Counted from the stretch's first letter, positions 32,762 through 43,510 are shown. The stretch is DNA of 64,000 bases from Ensifer canadensis (GCF_017488845.2 NZ_CP083370.1:3028501-3092500), one strand, 5' to 3'. The notes: generated from the sequence alone by a model not told the origin. Numbers and translations are program-made.

Positions 32762-32848
32762 CACTGGACCAAGGAAGGCGTGATGGATGAGGAATACCTC
32801 TTTTGGGACAATCAGGGCTTCATGAAGCAGATCGGCCTGGCCCAATAG
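32762..32848 (+). pseudogene. C-terminal remnant of a SnoaL/NTF2-like protein
   Basis: 28 codons, HWTKEGVMDEEYLFWDNQGF then MKQIGLAQ and stop, look like the end of an ester-cyclase/SnoaL-type protein. There is no start and the upstream part is missing. It is on the strand opposite the LysR remnant and abuts it, so the two were probably a divergent regulator/target pair whose 5' halves and shared promoter were removed by one deletion. Confidence 0.6.
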
Positions 32849-32855
32849 AAAGACA

Positions 32856-32892
32856 GAGGCCATGGGAGCAGGTTCACTGCTCCCATGGCCTC
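32856..32892. terminator. 16-bp hairpin between the SnoaL remnant and pyk
   Basis: GAGGCCATGGGAGCAG (32856-32871) pairs perfectly with its complement (32877-32892) around a 5-base loop. On the minus strand it is followed by TGTCTTTC, so it probably ends the pyk transcript; it may also end the truncated plus-strand gene. Confidence 0.7.
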
Positions 32893-32919
32893 ATGGCATT
32901 CTGAAACGAGCGGCGAGCC

Positions 32920-34359
32920 TCAGATACCGCTCAGGCCGTCCGAGCCGATATAGGCGATGCGCAGCATGTTGGTGGCGCCGGGCGTGCCGAGCGGCACACC
33001 GGCCGAGATGATGACGCGTTCGCCGGGCTTGCCGAAACCCTCATGAGCAACGATGCGGCAGGCACGGTTGACCATGTCGTCGAGATCGGTCGCATCCTCG
33101 GTGACGACGCAATGCAGGCCCCAGACGACCGAAAGCCGGCGAGCCGTCTGGACGATCGGCGACAGCGCGATGATCGGAACCTGCGGGCGCTCGCGCGCGG
33201 CGCGAAGGCCCGTTGTGCCGGACGAGGTGTAGCAGACGATTGAAGACAACCGCAGCGTCTCGGCGATCTGGTGGGCGGCCAGCGAAATCGCGTCGGCACC
33301 GGTCGCCTCGGGCGGCGTGCGCTGCGCGTAGATGATGCTGGAATAGTGCGGGTCGCGCTCGACGCTGCTGGCGATCGACGCCATGGTCGAGACGGCTTCC
33401 ACCGGATACTCGCCGGAGGCGGATTCAGCCGACAGCATGATGGCGTCGGCGCCTTCGAAGACGGCAGTCGCAACGTCGGAGACTTCAGCGCGCGTCGGCA
33501 CCGGCGCGGAGATCATCGATTCCAGCATCTGCGTGGCCACGACCACCGGTTTGCCGGCGCGGCGACAGGCGCGCGTCAGCTGCTTCTGCAGGCCAGGCAC
33601 AGATTCGAGCGGCATTTCGACGCCAAGGTCGCCGCGTGCAACCATCAGCGCGTCGGAGAGCTCGATGATCTCGTCGATGCGCTCGAGCGCCTGCGGCTTC
33701 TCGATCTTGGACATCAGACCGACGCGGCCGCGGGCGATCTTGCGAACCTCGGCCAGGTCCTCGGGACGCTGGACGAAGGACAGCGCCACCCAGTCGAACT
33801 CTCCGGTTGCCAGAATCGCATCGAGGTCCGAGCGGTCCTTGTCGGTCAGGACGCCGACGGCCAGCAGCGTGTCGGGCAGGCTGACGCCCTTGCGGTCGGA
33901 AATCTTCGTGCCGGCAACAACCGTTGTGACGATGCTCTTGCCGTCGGTCTTTTCGGCGCGCAGGTGCAATTTGCCGTCATCGATCAGCAGGCGATGGCCA
34001 GGCTTGACCGCTTCGAGGATTTCCGGATGGGGCAGAAACACGCGGGTGCTGTCGCCAGGCTCGTCCTTGTTGTCGAGGGTAAAGGTCTGACCGACCTTGA
34101 GGTCGACCTTGCCTTCGGCAAACTTGCCGACGCGCAGCTTCGGACCCTGCAGGTCGCCGAGAATGCCGATCGGGCGGCCACAGCGCGCTTCGACCGCGCG
34201 GATGCGCTGCACCAGCGTGCGCATCACGTCGTGGCTTGCGTGGCTCATGTTGATACGGAACAGATCAGCCCCCGCCTCGTGCAGCTTCTGGATCATCTGC
34301 TCGTCGGCCGACGCCGGTCCGAGCGTGGCGAGGATTTTGACTTTTCTGTTCCGCTTCAT
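32920..34359 (-). CDS. pyk: Pyruvate kinase
   Basis: 479 residues, normal length. It converts phosphoenolpyruvate and ADP to pyruvate and ATP. KILATLGPAS at the start, FRINMSHASHD, the active-site VGLMSKIEKPQALERI, MVARGDLGVEM and VATQMLESM are intact, and the C-terminal allosteric domain is present. I chose the ATG at 34359; an upstream TTG in frame is less likely. The start overlaps the stop of the DUF1036 gene by one base (TGATG), so the two are translationally coupled, an unusual partner for a glycolytic enzyme. Confidence 0.97.
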   Translation of the reverse strand: MKRNRKVKILATLGPASADEQMIQKLHEAGADLFRINMSHASHDVMRTLVQRIRAVEARCGRPIGILGDLQGPKLRVGKFAEGKVDLKVGQTFTLDNKDEPGDSTRVFLPHPEILEAVKPGHRLLIDDGKLHLRAEKTDGKSIVTTVVAGTKISDRKGVSLPDTLLAVGVLTDKDRSDLDAILATGEFDWVALSFVQRPEDLAEVRKIARGRVGLMSKIEKPQALERIDEIIELSDALMVARGDLGVEMPLESVPGLQKQLTRACRRAGKPVVVATQMLESMISAPVPTRAEVSDVATAVFEGADAIMLSAESASGEYPVEAVSTMASIASSVERDPHYSSIIYAQRTPPEATGADAISLAAHQIAETLRLSSIVCYTSSGTTGLRAARERPQVPIIALSPIVQTARRLSVVWGLHCVVTEDATDLDDMVNRACRIVAHEGFGKPGERVIISAGVPLGTPGATNMLRIAYIGSDGLSGI

Positions 34360-34901
34360 CAATTCTGGCTTTCCTGCGTGCCGGGCGTATCGGAGAGCTG
34401 AACCATCCAGCTTCCCTGCCGCCCCGTGTCATATTCCTTGAATCCCATCCGCTGGAAGCCGCGGGCAAAGCAGTCCTGCACGCCCGAAACCTTGAATTCG
34501 TTTTCGGCGACGCACATGTTGACGTCGCCGGTCCAACGGCCACCCCGGGCCGCGTCTTCAGCGTAGAGATAATAGTATCGCGATTCGAGCTCGCCCTCGA
34601 TCAGGGTCGCACATGTGGTCGCGGGAACCTGCCACCACCCCTCGGTTACCCAGCCTTCCTTGGCGCGGTAACCGATCGCCACGCCGACCAGATTTTGCGT
34701 GCCATTGCAGACGCGAAAATCGGCGCGAGCCTCACCGGCAAATAGAAATGAGCCTGAAATAGCCAGGGAAAACAGGAGGATCCCCCCCAATGTCGACAGC
34801 CCCGGCTTCGCTTTGGAAAATGGATATCTGGACACGGTTTCCGATGGAACTCCGTTTTGATTTGCGTGGCCTTTCTTGCGACGACCAGCCCGGAAAGTCA
34901 A
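34359..34901 (-). CDS. DUF1036 secreted protein
   Basis: 180 residues. A long basic N-terminus leads to a signal-type hydrophobic segment (about 37-60, LGGILLFSLAISGSFLFAGEARA), then the DUF1036 domain: DFRVCNGTQNLVGVAIGYR, GWVTEGWWQVPATTCATLI, YYYLYAEDAARGG and CVAENEFKV. Four cysteines are probably paired in the periplasm. The family's role is unknown. The annotated start may be early; an internal start is hard to choose. The gene heads the DUF1036-pyk unit. Confidence 0.88.
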   Translation of the reverse strand: MTFRAGRRKKGHANQNGVPSETVSRYPFSKAKPGLSTLGGILLFSLAISGSFLFAGEARADFRVCNGTQNLVGVAIGYRAKEGWVTEGWWQVPATTCATLIEGELESRYYYLYAEDAARGGRWTGDVNMCVAENEFKVSGVQDCFARGFQRMGFKEYDTGRQGSWMVQLSDTPGTQESQN

Positions 34902-34909
34902 CGTAACTC

Positions 34910-34919
34910 TAATCGATTA
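34910..34919. promoter_or_regulatory. TAATCGATTA palindrome upstream of DUF1036-pyk
   Basis: A perfect 10-bp palindrome 9 bases upstream of the DUF1036 start, in the 125-base gap to the divergent gene at 35027. Possible operator; no regulator can be named. Confidence 0.35.
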
Positions 34920-35026
34920 CATCGGGCTAATTAGGTGTCGATTGCGCAAAACAGTTGCGTTTTTCTTGTGAATGTCTCCGACGCGTGCAATCAAAAGCAT
35001 ACCCCCCGAAAGCAGACTGGAACTGC

Positions 35027-35821
35027 ATGCAGCACTATTCGCCCTATGAGATTATCGAAGCCAACCCCACAACCGGCCTCGTACTACTCGCCGACCACGC
35101 CATGAACCGCCTACCGGAAGAATATGGCAGCCTCGGCCTGCCGGCAGCCGCGTTTCAACGTCACATCGCCTATGACATCGGCGTCGAACATCTCGTCCGC
35201 CGGCTCTCGGCCGCACTCGACGCACCGGCAGTTCTAGGGTGCTTCTCGCGACTTTTGATCGACCCCAATCGCGGCGAGGACGATCCGACCCTGATCATGA
35301 AGATTTCCGACGGCGCGATCATTCCGGGAAACCACCCGATCAGCGAGGAGGAATGGGACAACCGGCTGAACCGTTTCCATCGGCCCTATCACCGCGCAGT
35401 CGCCGAGACACTGGAGCGCAGTGCCTTGGCCACGGGCAGCGCCCCGCTGGTCATCTCAATCCATTCCTTTACGCCCGCCTGGAAGGGTGCCGTCCGTCCG
35501 TGGCACGCGGCCGTGCTCTGGGACAACGACGCGCGCGCGGTGCTGCCGCTGATCGAAAAGCTCGAAGCATCGGGCGATATCGTCGTCGGCAACAACGAGC
35601 CCTATGACGGAGCGCTGCGCGGGGATACGATGTTCCGGCACTGCATGGCACCGGGCATTCCCCATGCCCTGATCGAGATCAGGCAGGATCTGATCGCAGA
35701 CGAGGCGGGCATTGCCGCATGGGCCGATCGGCTCGCCCCGATCCTTGCCGATCTCAATACCCGGCCCGACCTGCATCGCTACGAACGGCACCCGTCGCGC
35801 ACCGGCGCCTACGACATTTGA
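35027..35821 (+). CDS. N-formylglutamate amidohydrolase family protein
   Basis: 264 residues. The zinc-site motifs of the family are visible: LVLLADHAMNRLP, HIAYDIGVEHLVRRLSA, LLIDPNRGEDDPTLI and SIHSFTPAWKGA. Members deformylate N-formylglutamate at the end of histidine breakdown, but most homologues have unknown substrates and no hut genes are adjacent. The start at MQHYSPYEII lacks a clear Shine-Dalgarno; a TTG about 24 codons upstream is possible. Followed after 19 bases by the DUF1244 gene. Confidence 0.88.
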   Translation: MQHYSPYEIIEANPTTGLVLLADHAMNRLPEEYGSLGLPAAAFQRHIAYDIGVEHLVRRLSAALDAPAVLGCFSRLLIDPNRGEDDPTLIMKISDGAIIPGNHPISEEEWDNRLNRFHRPYHRAVAETLERSALATGSAPLVISIHSFTPAWKGAVRPWHAAVLWDNDARAVLPLIEKLEASGDIVVGNNEPYDGALRGDTMFRHCMAPGIPHALIEIRQDLIADEAGIAAWADRLAPILADLNTRPDLHRYERHPSRTGAYDI

Positions 35822-35840
35822 GACCAGGAAAGACAACATC

Positions 35841-36146
35841 ATGACCGAGCTCACCCCGGACCAGCAGACCGCCTTCGAAGCCGCCGCCTTCCGGCGTCTG
35901 GTCGCGCACTTGCGCGAGCGCAGCGACGTGCAGAACATCGACCTGATGAACCTTGCCGGCTTCTGCCGCAACTGCCTGTCCAACTGGTATCGGGACGCAG
36001 CCAACGAGGCCGGCGTGACACTCGACAAGGAGCAATCCCGCGAGATCGTCTACGGCATGCCCTATGAGGAATGGCGGGCGCTGCATCAGAGGGAAGCCTC
36101 GAGCGAGCAGAAAGCCGCCTTCGAAACCAACCGCCCCAAGGAATAA
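35841..36146 (+). CDS. DUF1244 domain protein
   Basis: 101 residues. The segment AAAFRRLVAHLRERSDVQNI, DLMNLAGFCRNCLSNWYRDAA and GMPYEEWRALHQ is the DUF1244 signature. Two cysteines in GFCRNCL may bind metal. The family is widespread in proteobacteria and uncharacterised. AGGAAAGA precedes the ATG, and it appears cotranscribed with the amidohydrolase-like gene. Confidence 0.93.
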   Translation: MTELTPDQQTAFEAAAFRRLVAHLRERSDVQNIDLMNLAGFCRNCLSNWYRDAANEAGVTLDKEQSREIVYGMPYEEWRALHQREASSEQKAAFETNRPKE

Positions 36147-36270
36147 ACCTCTGCGCCGGGCCACCGCCACGGAAATGCCAGCGTTGTTGCGCAATGGCCC
36201 TTGACCTTGGCCGCCGTTCGCGGCACGTCACGGCACCCAAGAATTTCATTCCCCGCAAAAGGAGAAGACC

Positions 36271-36537
36271 ATGTCAGATGCACACGGCGTCGCACGCGAC
36301 CAACTCCGCGCTTTCATCGAACGGATCGAGCGCCTGGAAGAAGAAAAGAAGACCATCGCCGACGACATCAAGGACGTCTACGGCGAAGCCAAGTCCACCG
36401 GCTTCGATGCCAAGATCCTGCGGAAGGTCATCTCCATTCGCAAGCAGGACGCCGATGAGCGCATGGAACAGGAAGCGATCCTCGACACCTACCTGCAGGC
36501 GCTCGGCATGATCCCGGCCGCGGCTGAAGAAGAATAA
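36271..36537 (+). CDS. gapR: DUF2312 (UPF0335) protein, GapR-like nucleoid protein
   Basis: 88 residues, mostly coiled coil. [23 protein letters not shown] followed by [20 protein letters not shown] is the UPF0335/DUF2312 signature. Caulobacter GapR, in this family, is a tetrameric nucleoid protein that binds overtwisted AT-rich DNA and assists gyrase ahead of forks. It has its own AAAAGGAGAAG ribosome site and a strong terminator. The upstream 124-base gap is gene-free. Confidence 0.9.
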   Translation: MSDAHGVARDQLRAFIERIERLEEEKKTIADDIKDVYGEAKSTGFDAKILRKVISIRKQDADERMEQEAILDTYLQALGMIPAAAEEE

Positions 36538-36561
36538 TTTCTCCTGCCATAGACAGCAAAA

Positions 36562-36593
36562 AGCCCGCCGGTATCACCGGCGGGCTTTTTTTG
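36562..36593 (+). terminator. Rho-independent terminator of gapR
   Basis: AGCCCGCCGGT (36562-36572) pairs perfectly with ACCGGCGGGCT (36576-36586) with a 3-base loop and seven more T. The T-rich/A-rich symmetry makes it usable by the convergent gene too. Confidence 0.95.
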
Positions 36594-36617
36594 TGTTGAG
36601 TCTTATTTGCTCGAAAC

Positions 36618-38519
36618 TCAGTTGGTGCTGAACTTCTTCACTTCCATGAAGTTGACGGCGTTGCCGCTGAAGCGGGCCGTATCGACCGTTGTTCCGGCCG
36701 TGCTGTTGAAGCCCGCAGCATAAACAGTCGTCGGGGCCGTGCGCAGCGTCTTGCTGACGAAGCGCGGTGCCTTCACGGGCTTGGAAAGCGTCGCGACGCG
36801 GCCGGCAGAAAGGGCCCATTCGGAGATGATCTTCTGCGTCAGCTTCGGCTCGGTGCGAACCGACGAACGGGTCGCGGCGTCGGCATCATGCTTCTTCGGA
36901 CGACCACCTTTTGCCGGGGCTTCGGCCTGGGTGTCGAAGGCGCCATCAAAGGCATTGGCGCGGCCATTCGTCGAGGCCTGCGGCGCATAGGCGGCCATTT
37001 CGACCGGCTGGGCGACTGGCTCGCGCTCTGCCTGTGTCGGCGCGGCAAGCGCGACGCGTGTCGATGCCTGGGCCGTGGTATCACGCGGCGGCTCGGCCGA
37101 AGCCAGAACCGGGCGCTCTGCAAAGGCAGGCACGGCAACCTTGGCATCCGCGACAGCGGCAAGAGCCGCATCACCCGCCGGGCGCATGGCCGGCACCGGC
37201 ACGAAGCCAAGTGCCTGCATGTCCGTTGCCAGCGGATCGACCGATGCCACAAGGGTCTCGCCGGCAGCAGCGTTCACGCCACCCCGATCGAGCATCTGCG
37301 GGACCGGCACCTTGACCGAGGTCAGATCGGCAAATTCGCTCGGCATTTCCGGCGTCTGCGGCAGGGCGGCAGCAAGCGCGTCCTGGGCCGCGTTCTTCTG
37401 CGGCGCGACCAGGGCCACGGCTACGCCGCCATTTTCAGGCGCATCCTTGAAGGCCGGACGAACGGCCGGAACCGGTGCATTGATGTTCTGATCGGCTGTG
37501 GTGGTCTCGGCTGTGGTGGTCTCGGCTGTGGTGGTCTCGGCTGTGGTGGTCTCGGCTGCGACCGAACCGGCAACACCCGGAAGTGCTTCCTGGGCGGCAG
37601 GTGCCGACGCCGTCTGGACCTTTGCCGGAGTGGCTTCTTCATCGCCGGGGCCGGCCGCGATTGCCGAGGGTTCTTCATCCTCGTCGCCGCCACCGCCAAA
37701 GAGCATGGCGAACAGGTTACCGCGGCGCTTGCCGCCCTCGGCATCGCCCGCACCCTTGGCGCCACCACCGGCAACTTCGATCGCCGAGGCGCCGACGCGA
37801 CGCTTGTAGTCGGCAACAGCCTGGTTATAGCCCGGCAGCGGCTTGCCGTCGGACGGAACGTGCATGGTCTTGCCGTCGGGGAAGAGACGGGCCAGTTCGT
37901 TGCGGGTCATGCGCGGCCAGGCGCGAACGCCGCCGACATCCATGTGAACGAACGGAGAGCCTGAGGTCGGGTAGTAGCCGACGCCACCGACCTGGAATTT
38001 CATGCCGATTTCGCGCACCGTCTTCAGCTTCACGTCGGGAATGTAGAAGTCCATCGCCTTGCCGAGCATGTGCTGGCTCTTCTTGGCAACGCCCTTGGAG
38101 CGCGAACGCAGCATGCCGTTGGTGGCCGGCGAACGATAGGCCGAAACGACGTGGATATAATCGCGCGAGCCACTCTTGGTGTAGACTTCCCACACGAGGT
38201 CGAGCAGGCGCGGATCCATCTTGGTCGGCTCGTTGCGACGCCAGTCGCGCAGGAACCGGTTGATCTGCTGCAGGCCCTTCGGGTCATAGCGGCCGTTGCG
38301 CTTGAAGGTGATCTGCGCCTTTTCCTGCGTGTGGATGAAATAGAGCTTCAGCGTACGCGTCTGGCCGGCGGCCTCGACGGGAGGTGCCATGCCAGGCGTA
38401 ACCAGAGACACCGCAAGGGCGATGGATGTCAGAACCTGCGGCACCTTACGGGTCATCGCCGAGCAGAGTCTGCTAGCTAAGGAGCCGAGAGGCTTCTTAA
38501 AACTGAACAAATTTGGCAT
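36618..38519 (-). CDS. DUF882/YcbK-type M15 peptidase-like envelope protein with long repetitive tail
   Basis: 633 residues. A signal peptide ends near residue 50. Residues about 54-205 are a DUF882 domain with the M15-type metal ligands H150 and D157 (SQHMLGKAMDFYI) and H192 (FVHMDVGG), so a D,D- or L,D-carboxypeptidase-like zinc site is likely. The rest, about 400 residues, is Ala/Pro/Val-rich low complexity with four perfect TTAET-type pentads, and a C-terminal segment (VFEVKKFST-like) of unknown role. E. coli YcbK resembles the N-terminal domain. The tail may span the periplasm. Confidence 0.85.
   Translation of the reverse strand: MPNLFSFKKPLGSLASRLCSAMTRKVPQVLTSIALAVSLVTPGMAPPVEAAGQTRTLKLYFIHTQEKAQITFKRNGRYDPKGLQQINRFLRDWRRNEPTKMDPRLLDLVWEVYTKSGSRDYIHVVSAYRSPATNGMLRSRSKGVAKKSQHMLGKAMDFYIPDVKLKTVREIGMKFQVGGVGYYPTSGSPFVHMDVGGVRAWPRMTRNELARLFPDGKTMHVPSDGKPLPGYNQAVADYKRRVGASAIEVAGGGAKGAGDAEGGKRRGNLFAMLFGGGGDEDEEPSAIAAGPGDEEATPAKVQTASAPAAQEALPGVAGSVAAETTTAETTTAETTTAETTTADQNINAPVPAVRPAFKDAPENGGVAVALVAPQKNAAQDALAAALPQTPEMPSEFADLTSVKVPVPQMLDRGGVNAAAGETLVASVDPLATDMQALGFVPVPAMRPAGDAALAAVADAKVAVPAFAERPVLASAEPPRDTTAQASTRVALAAPTQAEREPVAQPVEMAAYAPQASTNGRANAFDGAFDTQAEAPAKGGRPKKHDADAATRSSVRTEPKLTQKIISEWALSAGRVATLSKPVKAPRFVSKTLRTAPTTVYAAGFNSTAGTTVDTARFSGNAVNFMEVKKFSTN
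37492..37558 (-). repeat. 15-bp minisatellite inside the DUF882 gene
   Basis: Four perfect 15-base units (37492-37551) and a partial fifth encode the pentapeptide AETTT four times over. The repeats are identical at the DNA level, which implies recent slippage or expansion. Confidence 0.92.
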
Positions 38520-38699
38520 TCAATCCCCGTCCGACGGACAACCGTGCTTCGCTGTCTCAGATGACTGTCAAATAAGGTGACAGGATGGCATATATGCCAC
38601 AGTCGTCACCGCCCCTTATAATATAGTGAACACTTCACTAACAAGGTCTAAACGGCGGTGACGGAATCGCACGGCTAGTGAGGCGTGAATGCGTCGATT

Positions 38700-40241
<1,542 letters not shown>

Positions 40242-40429
40242 GGAAGCCTCCTGCTTTGGACACGCGGTACTTTTTGGCCAACGTCATGTGCCAAATCACG
40301 TCAGGCATCTGTGCCATAAAGGGCTGAACATCATCTTTTGAGAAATGCTTGCATTTTATCCATTGGCGGCGATAGCAATGGAACCCATATCGCTTGCCTC
40401 TTCCTGCCACGAACGAGAGAAATCCGACG

Positions 40430-42289
40430 ATGACCTTCCGCACCTTCGCCCTCGAGAAAACCATCGTCCGTGCCGCCACCGGCCCCGCCCAAGGAGCTGT
40501 GGCCGAGCTCGGCGATCTGCCCTCCTGGCGGCTGGAGGATCTCTATCCGTCCGCAACCTCTGATGCATTCCGTTCCGACATGAAGAAGGCCGAGGCGGAC
40601 TCGATTGCGTTTGAGGCCAAGTGGAAAGGCAAGCTTGCCACCGCTGCGACGAAAGCCGGCGACGAAGGCATCGGTGCTGCCGTGAAAGAATTCGAAGCGC
40701 TGGAAGACATCATGGGGCGCATCGCGTCCTTTGCCGGCCTGACCTATTTCTCCGACACCTCCAAGCCGGAAAACGGCAAGCTCTACGGCGACGTGCAGTC
40801 GAAGCTGACCGATATGTCGGCGCATCTCCTGTTCTTCTCGCTCGAACTCAACCGCATCGACGATGCGGTGATCGACGCAGCGCTTACCAACGACAGCCTG
40901 GCGGCGCACTACAAGCCCTGGCTACTCGACCTGCGCAAGGACAAGCCCTACCAGCTTGATGACAAGCTCGAGCAGCTGTTCCTCGAGAAATCGATGACCG
41001 GGCCAGCCGCCTTCAACCGCCTGTTCGACGAGACCATGACGTCGCTGACCTTCACCGTCGACGGCGAGACGATGCCGCTCGAAATGGCCCTGAACCTGCT
41101 GCAGGATCCCTCGACCGAGGTGCGCAAGAAGGCGGCGATGGCGCTTGCCGAAACCTTCAGGGCCAATATCCGCACCTTCACGCTGATCACCAATACGCTC
41201 GCCAAGGACAAGGAAATCTCGGATCGCTGGCGCGGTTTCGAGGATATCGCCGACAGCCGGCACCTCGCCAACCGCGTCGAGCGCGAGGTCGTCGATGCGC
41301 TCGCGGAAGCGGTGAAGTCAGCTTATCCGCGCCTTTCGCACCGCTACTATGCCATGAAGGCGAAGTGGCTCGGCATGGAACAGATGGAGTTCTGGGATCG
41401 CAACGCGCCGCTGCCGGAAACGCCGAATGCGCTGATCTCCTGGAACCAGGCGAAGGATACGGTGCTTTCGGCCTACCATGCCTTCGCCCCAGAGATGGCC
41501 GCAATTGCCCGCCGCTTCTTCGATGACCGCTGGATCGATGCGCCGGTGCGCCCCGGCAAGGCCCCCGGCGCCTTCGCCCACCCGACCGTTCCCTCCGCGC
41601 ACCCCTACGTGCTCGTCAATTATATGGGCAAGCCGCGCGACGTAATGACGCTTGCCCACGAACTCGGTCACGGCGTGCACCAGGTGCTCGCCGGCGAGCA
41701 GGGCGCGCTGATGGCCTCGACGCCGCTGACCCTCGCCGAGACGGCATCGGTGTTCGGCGAAATGCTGACCTTCCGTGCGCTTCTCGACCAGACCAAGGAC
41801 AAGCGCGAGCGCAAGGCCATGCTCGCCCAGAAGGTCGAGGACATGATCAATACGGTCGTGCGCCAGATCGCCTTCTACGAATTCGAGCGCAAGCTGCACA
41901 TGGCCCGCAAGGAAGGCGAACTGACCGCCGAGGATATCGGCAATCTGTGGCTTTCGGTGCAGGCGGAAAGCCTCGGGCCGGCGATCCGGATTTCCGAGGG
42001 CTACGAGACCTACTGGGCCTATATCCCGCACTTCATCCACTCGCCGTTCTATGTCTATGCCTATGCTTTCGGCGATTGCCTGGTGAACTCGCTCTATGCC
42101 GTCTACCAGAACGCCGAAAAGGGCTTCCAGGCAAAGTATTTCGAGCTGCTGAAAGCCGGCGGCACCAAGCACCATTCGGAATTGCTCGCTCCCTTCGGCC
42201 TCGATGCCACCGATCCGTCGTTCTGGGCACAGGGTCTGTCGATGATCGAGGGGCTGATCGACGAACTCGAGGCGCTTGATAAGGCGTGA
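40430..42289 (+). CDS. pepF: Oligoendopeptidase F family M3 metallopeptidase
   Basis: 619 residues. The zinc site HELGH spans residues 410-414 in TLAHELGHGVHQ, and the third ligand lies in SVFGEMLTF. The N-terminal half is the helical PepF domain. The enzyme cuts short peptides in the cytosol. The start at MTFRTFALEKTI has GAGAGA upstream. A short hairpin (42294-42312) follows and then pabB on the same strand. Confidence 0.94.
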   Translation: MTFRTFALEKTIVRAATGPAQGAVAELGDLPSWRLEDLYPSATSDAFRSDMKKAEADSIAFEAKWKGKLATAATKAGDEGIGAAVKEFEALEDIMGRIASFAGLTYFSDTSKPENGKLYGDVQSKLTDMSAHLLFFSLELNRIDDAVIDAALTNDSLAAHYKPWLLDLRKDKPYQLDDKLEQLFLEKSMTGPAAFNRLFDETMTSLTFTVDGETMPLEMALNLLQDPSTEVRKKAAMALAETFRANIRTFTLITNTLAKDKEISDRWRGFEDIADSRHLANRVEREVVDALAEAVKSAYPRLSHRYYAMKAKWLGMEQMEFWDRNAPLPETPNALISWNQAKDTVLSAYHAFAPEMAAIARRFFDDRWIDAPVRPGKAPGAFAHPTVPSAHPYVLVNYMGKPRDVMTLAHELGHGVHQVLAGEQGALMASTPLTLAETASVFGEMLTFRALLDQTKDKRERKAMLAQKVEDMINTVVRQIAFYEFERKLHMARKEGELTAEDIGNLWLSVQAESLGPAIRISEGYETYWAYIPHFIHSPFYVYAYAFGDCLVNSLYAVYQNAEKGFQAKYFELLKAGGTKHHSELLAPFGLDATDPSFWAQGLSMIEGLIDELEALDKA

Positions 42290-42293
42290 TCCG

Positions 42294-42312
42294 GCGCGGG
42301 CCGAGCCCGCGC
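42294..42312 (+). other. Hairpin after pepF
   Basis: GCGCGGGC (42294-42301) pairs with GCCCGCGC (42305-42312) with a 3-base loop, starting five bases after the pepF stop. No T-run follows, so complete termination before pabB is doubtful. Confidence 0.5.
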
Positions 42313-42349
42313 TCCAGAGACTTTCAAGGAAAAGTGCGAAGCGGCATCG

Positions 42350-43510
42350 ATGAACGAAAACGCACCTTTTGTGCTTTTCCGGGACGACAGCGAAAATCGG
42401 ACCACGGTTTTCACTGATCCGGAGCGCGTCGTCACGGCGCGGACCAAAGCCGAATTCCGCCGCGGCCTCGCCGAGCTTGAGCGTGCACATGCGGCCGGCA
42501 AATGGATTGCCGGCTTCATGGCATATGAGGCGGGCCATATCTTCGAAGAGAAGCTGAGCCCCTTTGCCGAGGAGGGGGGGCGCGAAACGCCGCTGATGTC
42601 CTTCGGCATCTTCGACGCACCGAGCGACGACCATCCGCTTGGCGAGCCGCAACGTCGGATGGAGAACGAGCCTTTCCTTGCCGAGCCGCGTGCCGCCTGG
42701 GATTTTCCCACCTATCGCGAGCGGTTCGACCGCCTGCATCAGCATCTGCGCCAGGGCGATTGTTATCAGGCGAACCTGACGATGCCGATCCGCGCCCGCT
42801 GGACGGGCGATCCGCGCGCCGCCTTCTGGTCACTGATCGAACGGCAACCGGTAAAATACGGCGCGCTCGTCGTGCTGGATGGTCCGATCCTCGTCTCGCG
42901 CTCGCCCGAGCTCTTCTTCCGGGTCGACGCTGACCGATGGATTGAGACGCATCCGATGAAGGGCACCGCAAAGCGCGGCGCGTCGGCTGAGGAGGACGCC
43001 GAGATCATTGCTGCCATGCGCACTGACGAGAAGACCCAGGCCGAAAACCGCATGATCGTCGACCTCTTGCGCAACGACATCTCGCGCATCACCGAGGTCG
43101 GAACGCTCGACGTCCCGAAACTGTTCGACATCGAGACCTATCCGACCGTTCACCAGATGGTCAGCCATGTCAGGGCCAAGCTGCGGCCGGATGTCGGCAT
43201 CACCGATATTTTCGCCGCACTCTTTCCCTGCGGCTCGATCACCGGCGCGCCGAAGATGCGGGCGATGGAAATCCTGCACGATCTCGAAGACGGTCCGCGC
43301 GACGCCTATTGCGGCGCAATCGGCTTTATCGCGCCGAACGGCATCATGCGCTTCAGCGTGGCGATCCGCACCATCTCGCTGTTTGCCAATGGCGAGGCCG
43401 TCTTCAATGTCGGCGGCGGCATCGTCTTTGATTCCGGCGCCCAGTCCGAATATGACGAATGCCTGCTCAAGGCGCGGTTTGCCATCGGCGATGCCGAGAT
43501 CGCCCGATGA
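42350..43510 (+). CDS. pabB: Aminodeoxychorismate synthase component I
   Basis: 386 residues. The chorismate-binding core is clear: QGDCYQANLT, SPELFFRVD, THPMKGTAKRG, NRMIVDLLRNDISRI and GSITGAPKMRAMEI. It aminates chorismate to 4-amino-4-deoxychorismate for folate. It starts with a short MNENAPFVLFRDD stretch typical of the stand-alone PabB group. The stop overlaps the next gene by four bases (ATGA). The glutaminase subunit PabA is not here. Confidence 0.93.
   Translation: MNENAPFVLFRDDSENRTTVFTDPERVVTARTKAEFRRGLAELERAHAAGKWIAGFMAYEAGHIFEEKLSPFAEEGGRETPLMSFGIFDAPSDDHPLGEPQRRMENEPFLAEPRAAWDFPTYRERFDRLHQHLRQGDCYQANLTMPIRARWTGDPRAAFWSLIERQPVKYGALVVLDGPILVSRSPELFFRVDADRWIETHPMKGTAKRGASAEEDAEIIAAMRTDEKTQAENRMIVDLLRNDISRITEVGTLDVPKLFDIETYPTVHQMVSHVRAKLRPDVGITDIFAALFPCGSITGAPKMRAMEILHDLEDGPRDAYCGAIGFIAPNGIMRFSVAIRTISLFANGEAVFNVGGGIVFDSGAQSEYDECLLKARFAIGDAEIAR

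Noticed and set aside
37492..37558. Possible CRISPR-like direct repeats
   Set aside because: The units are 15 bp, contiguous with no spacers and in frame within a coding region.
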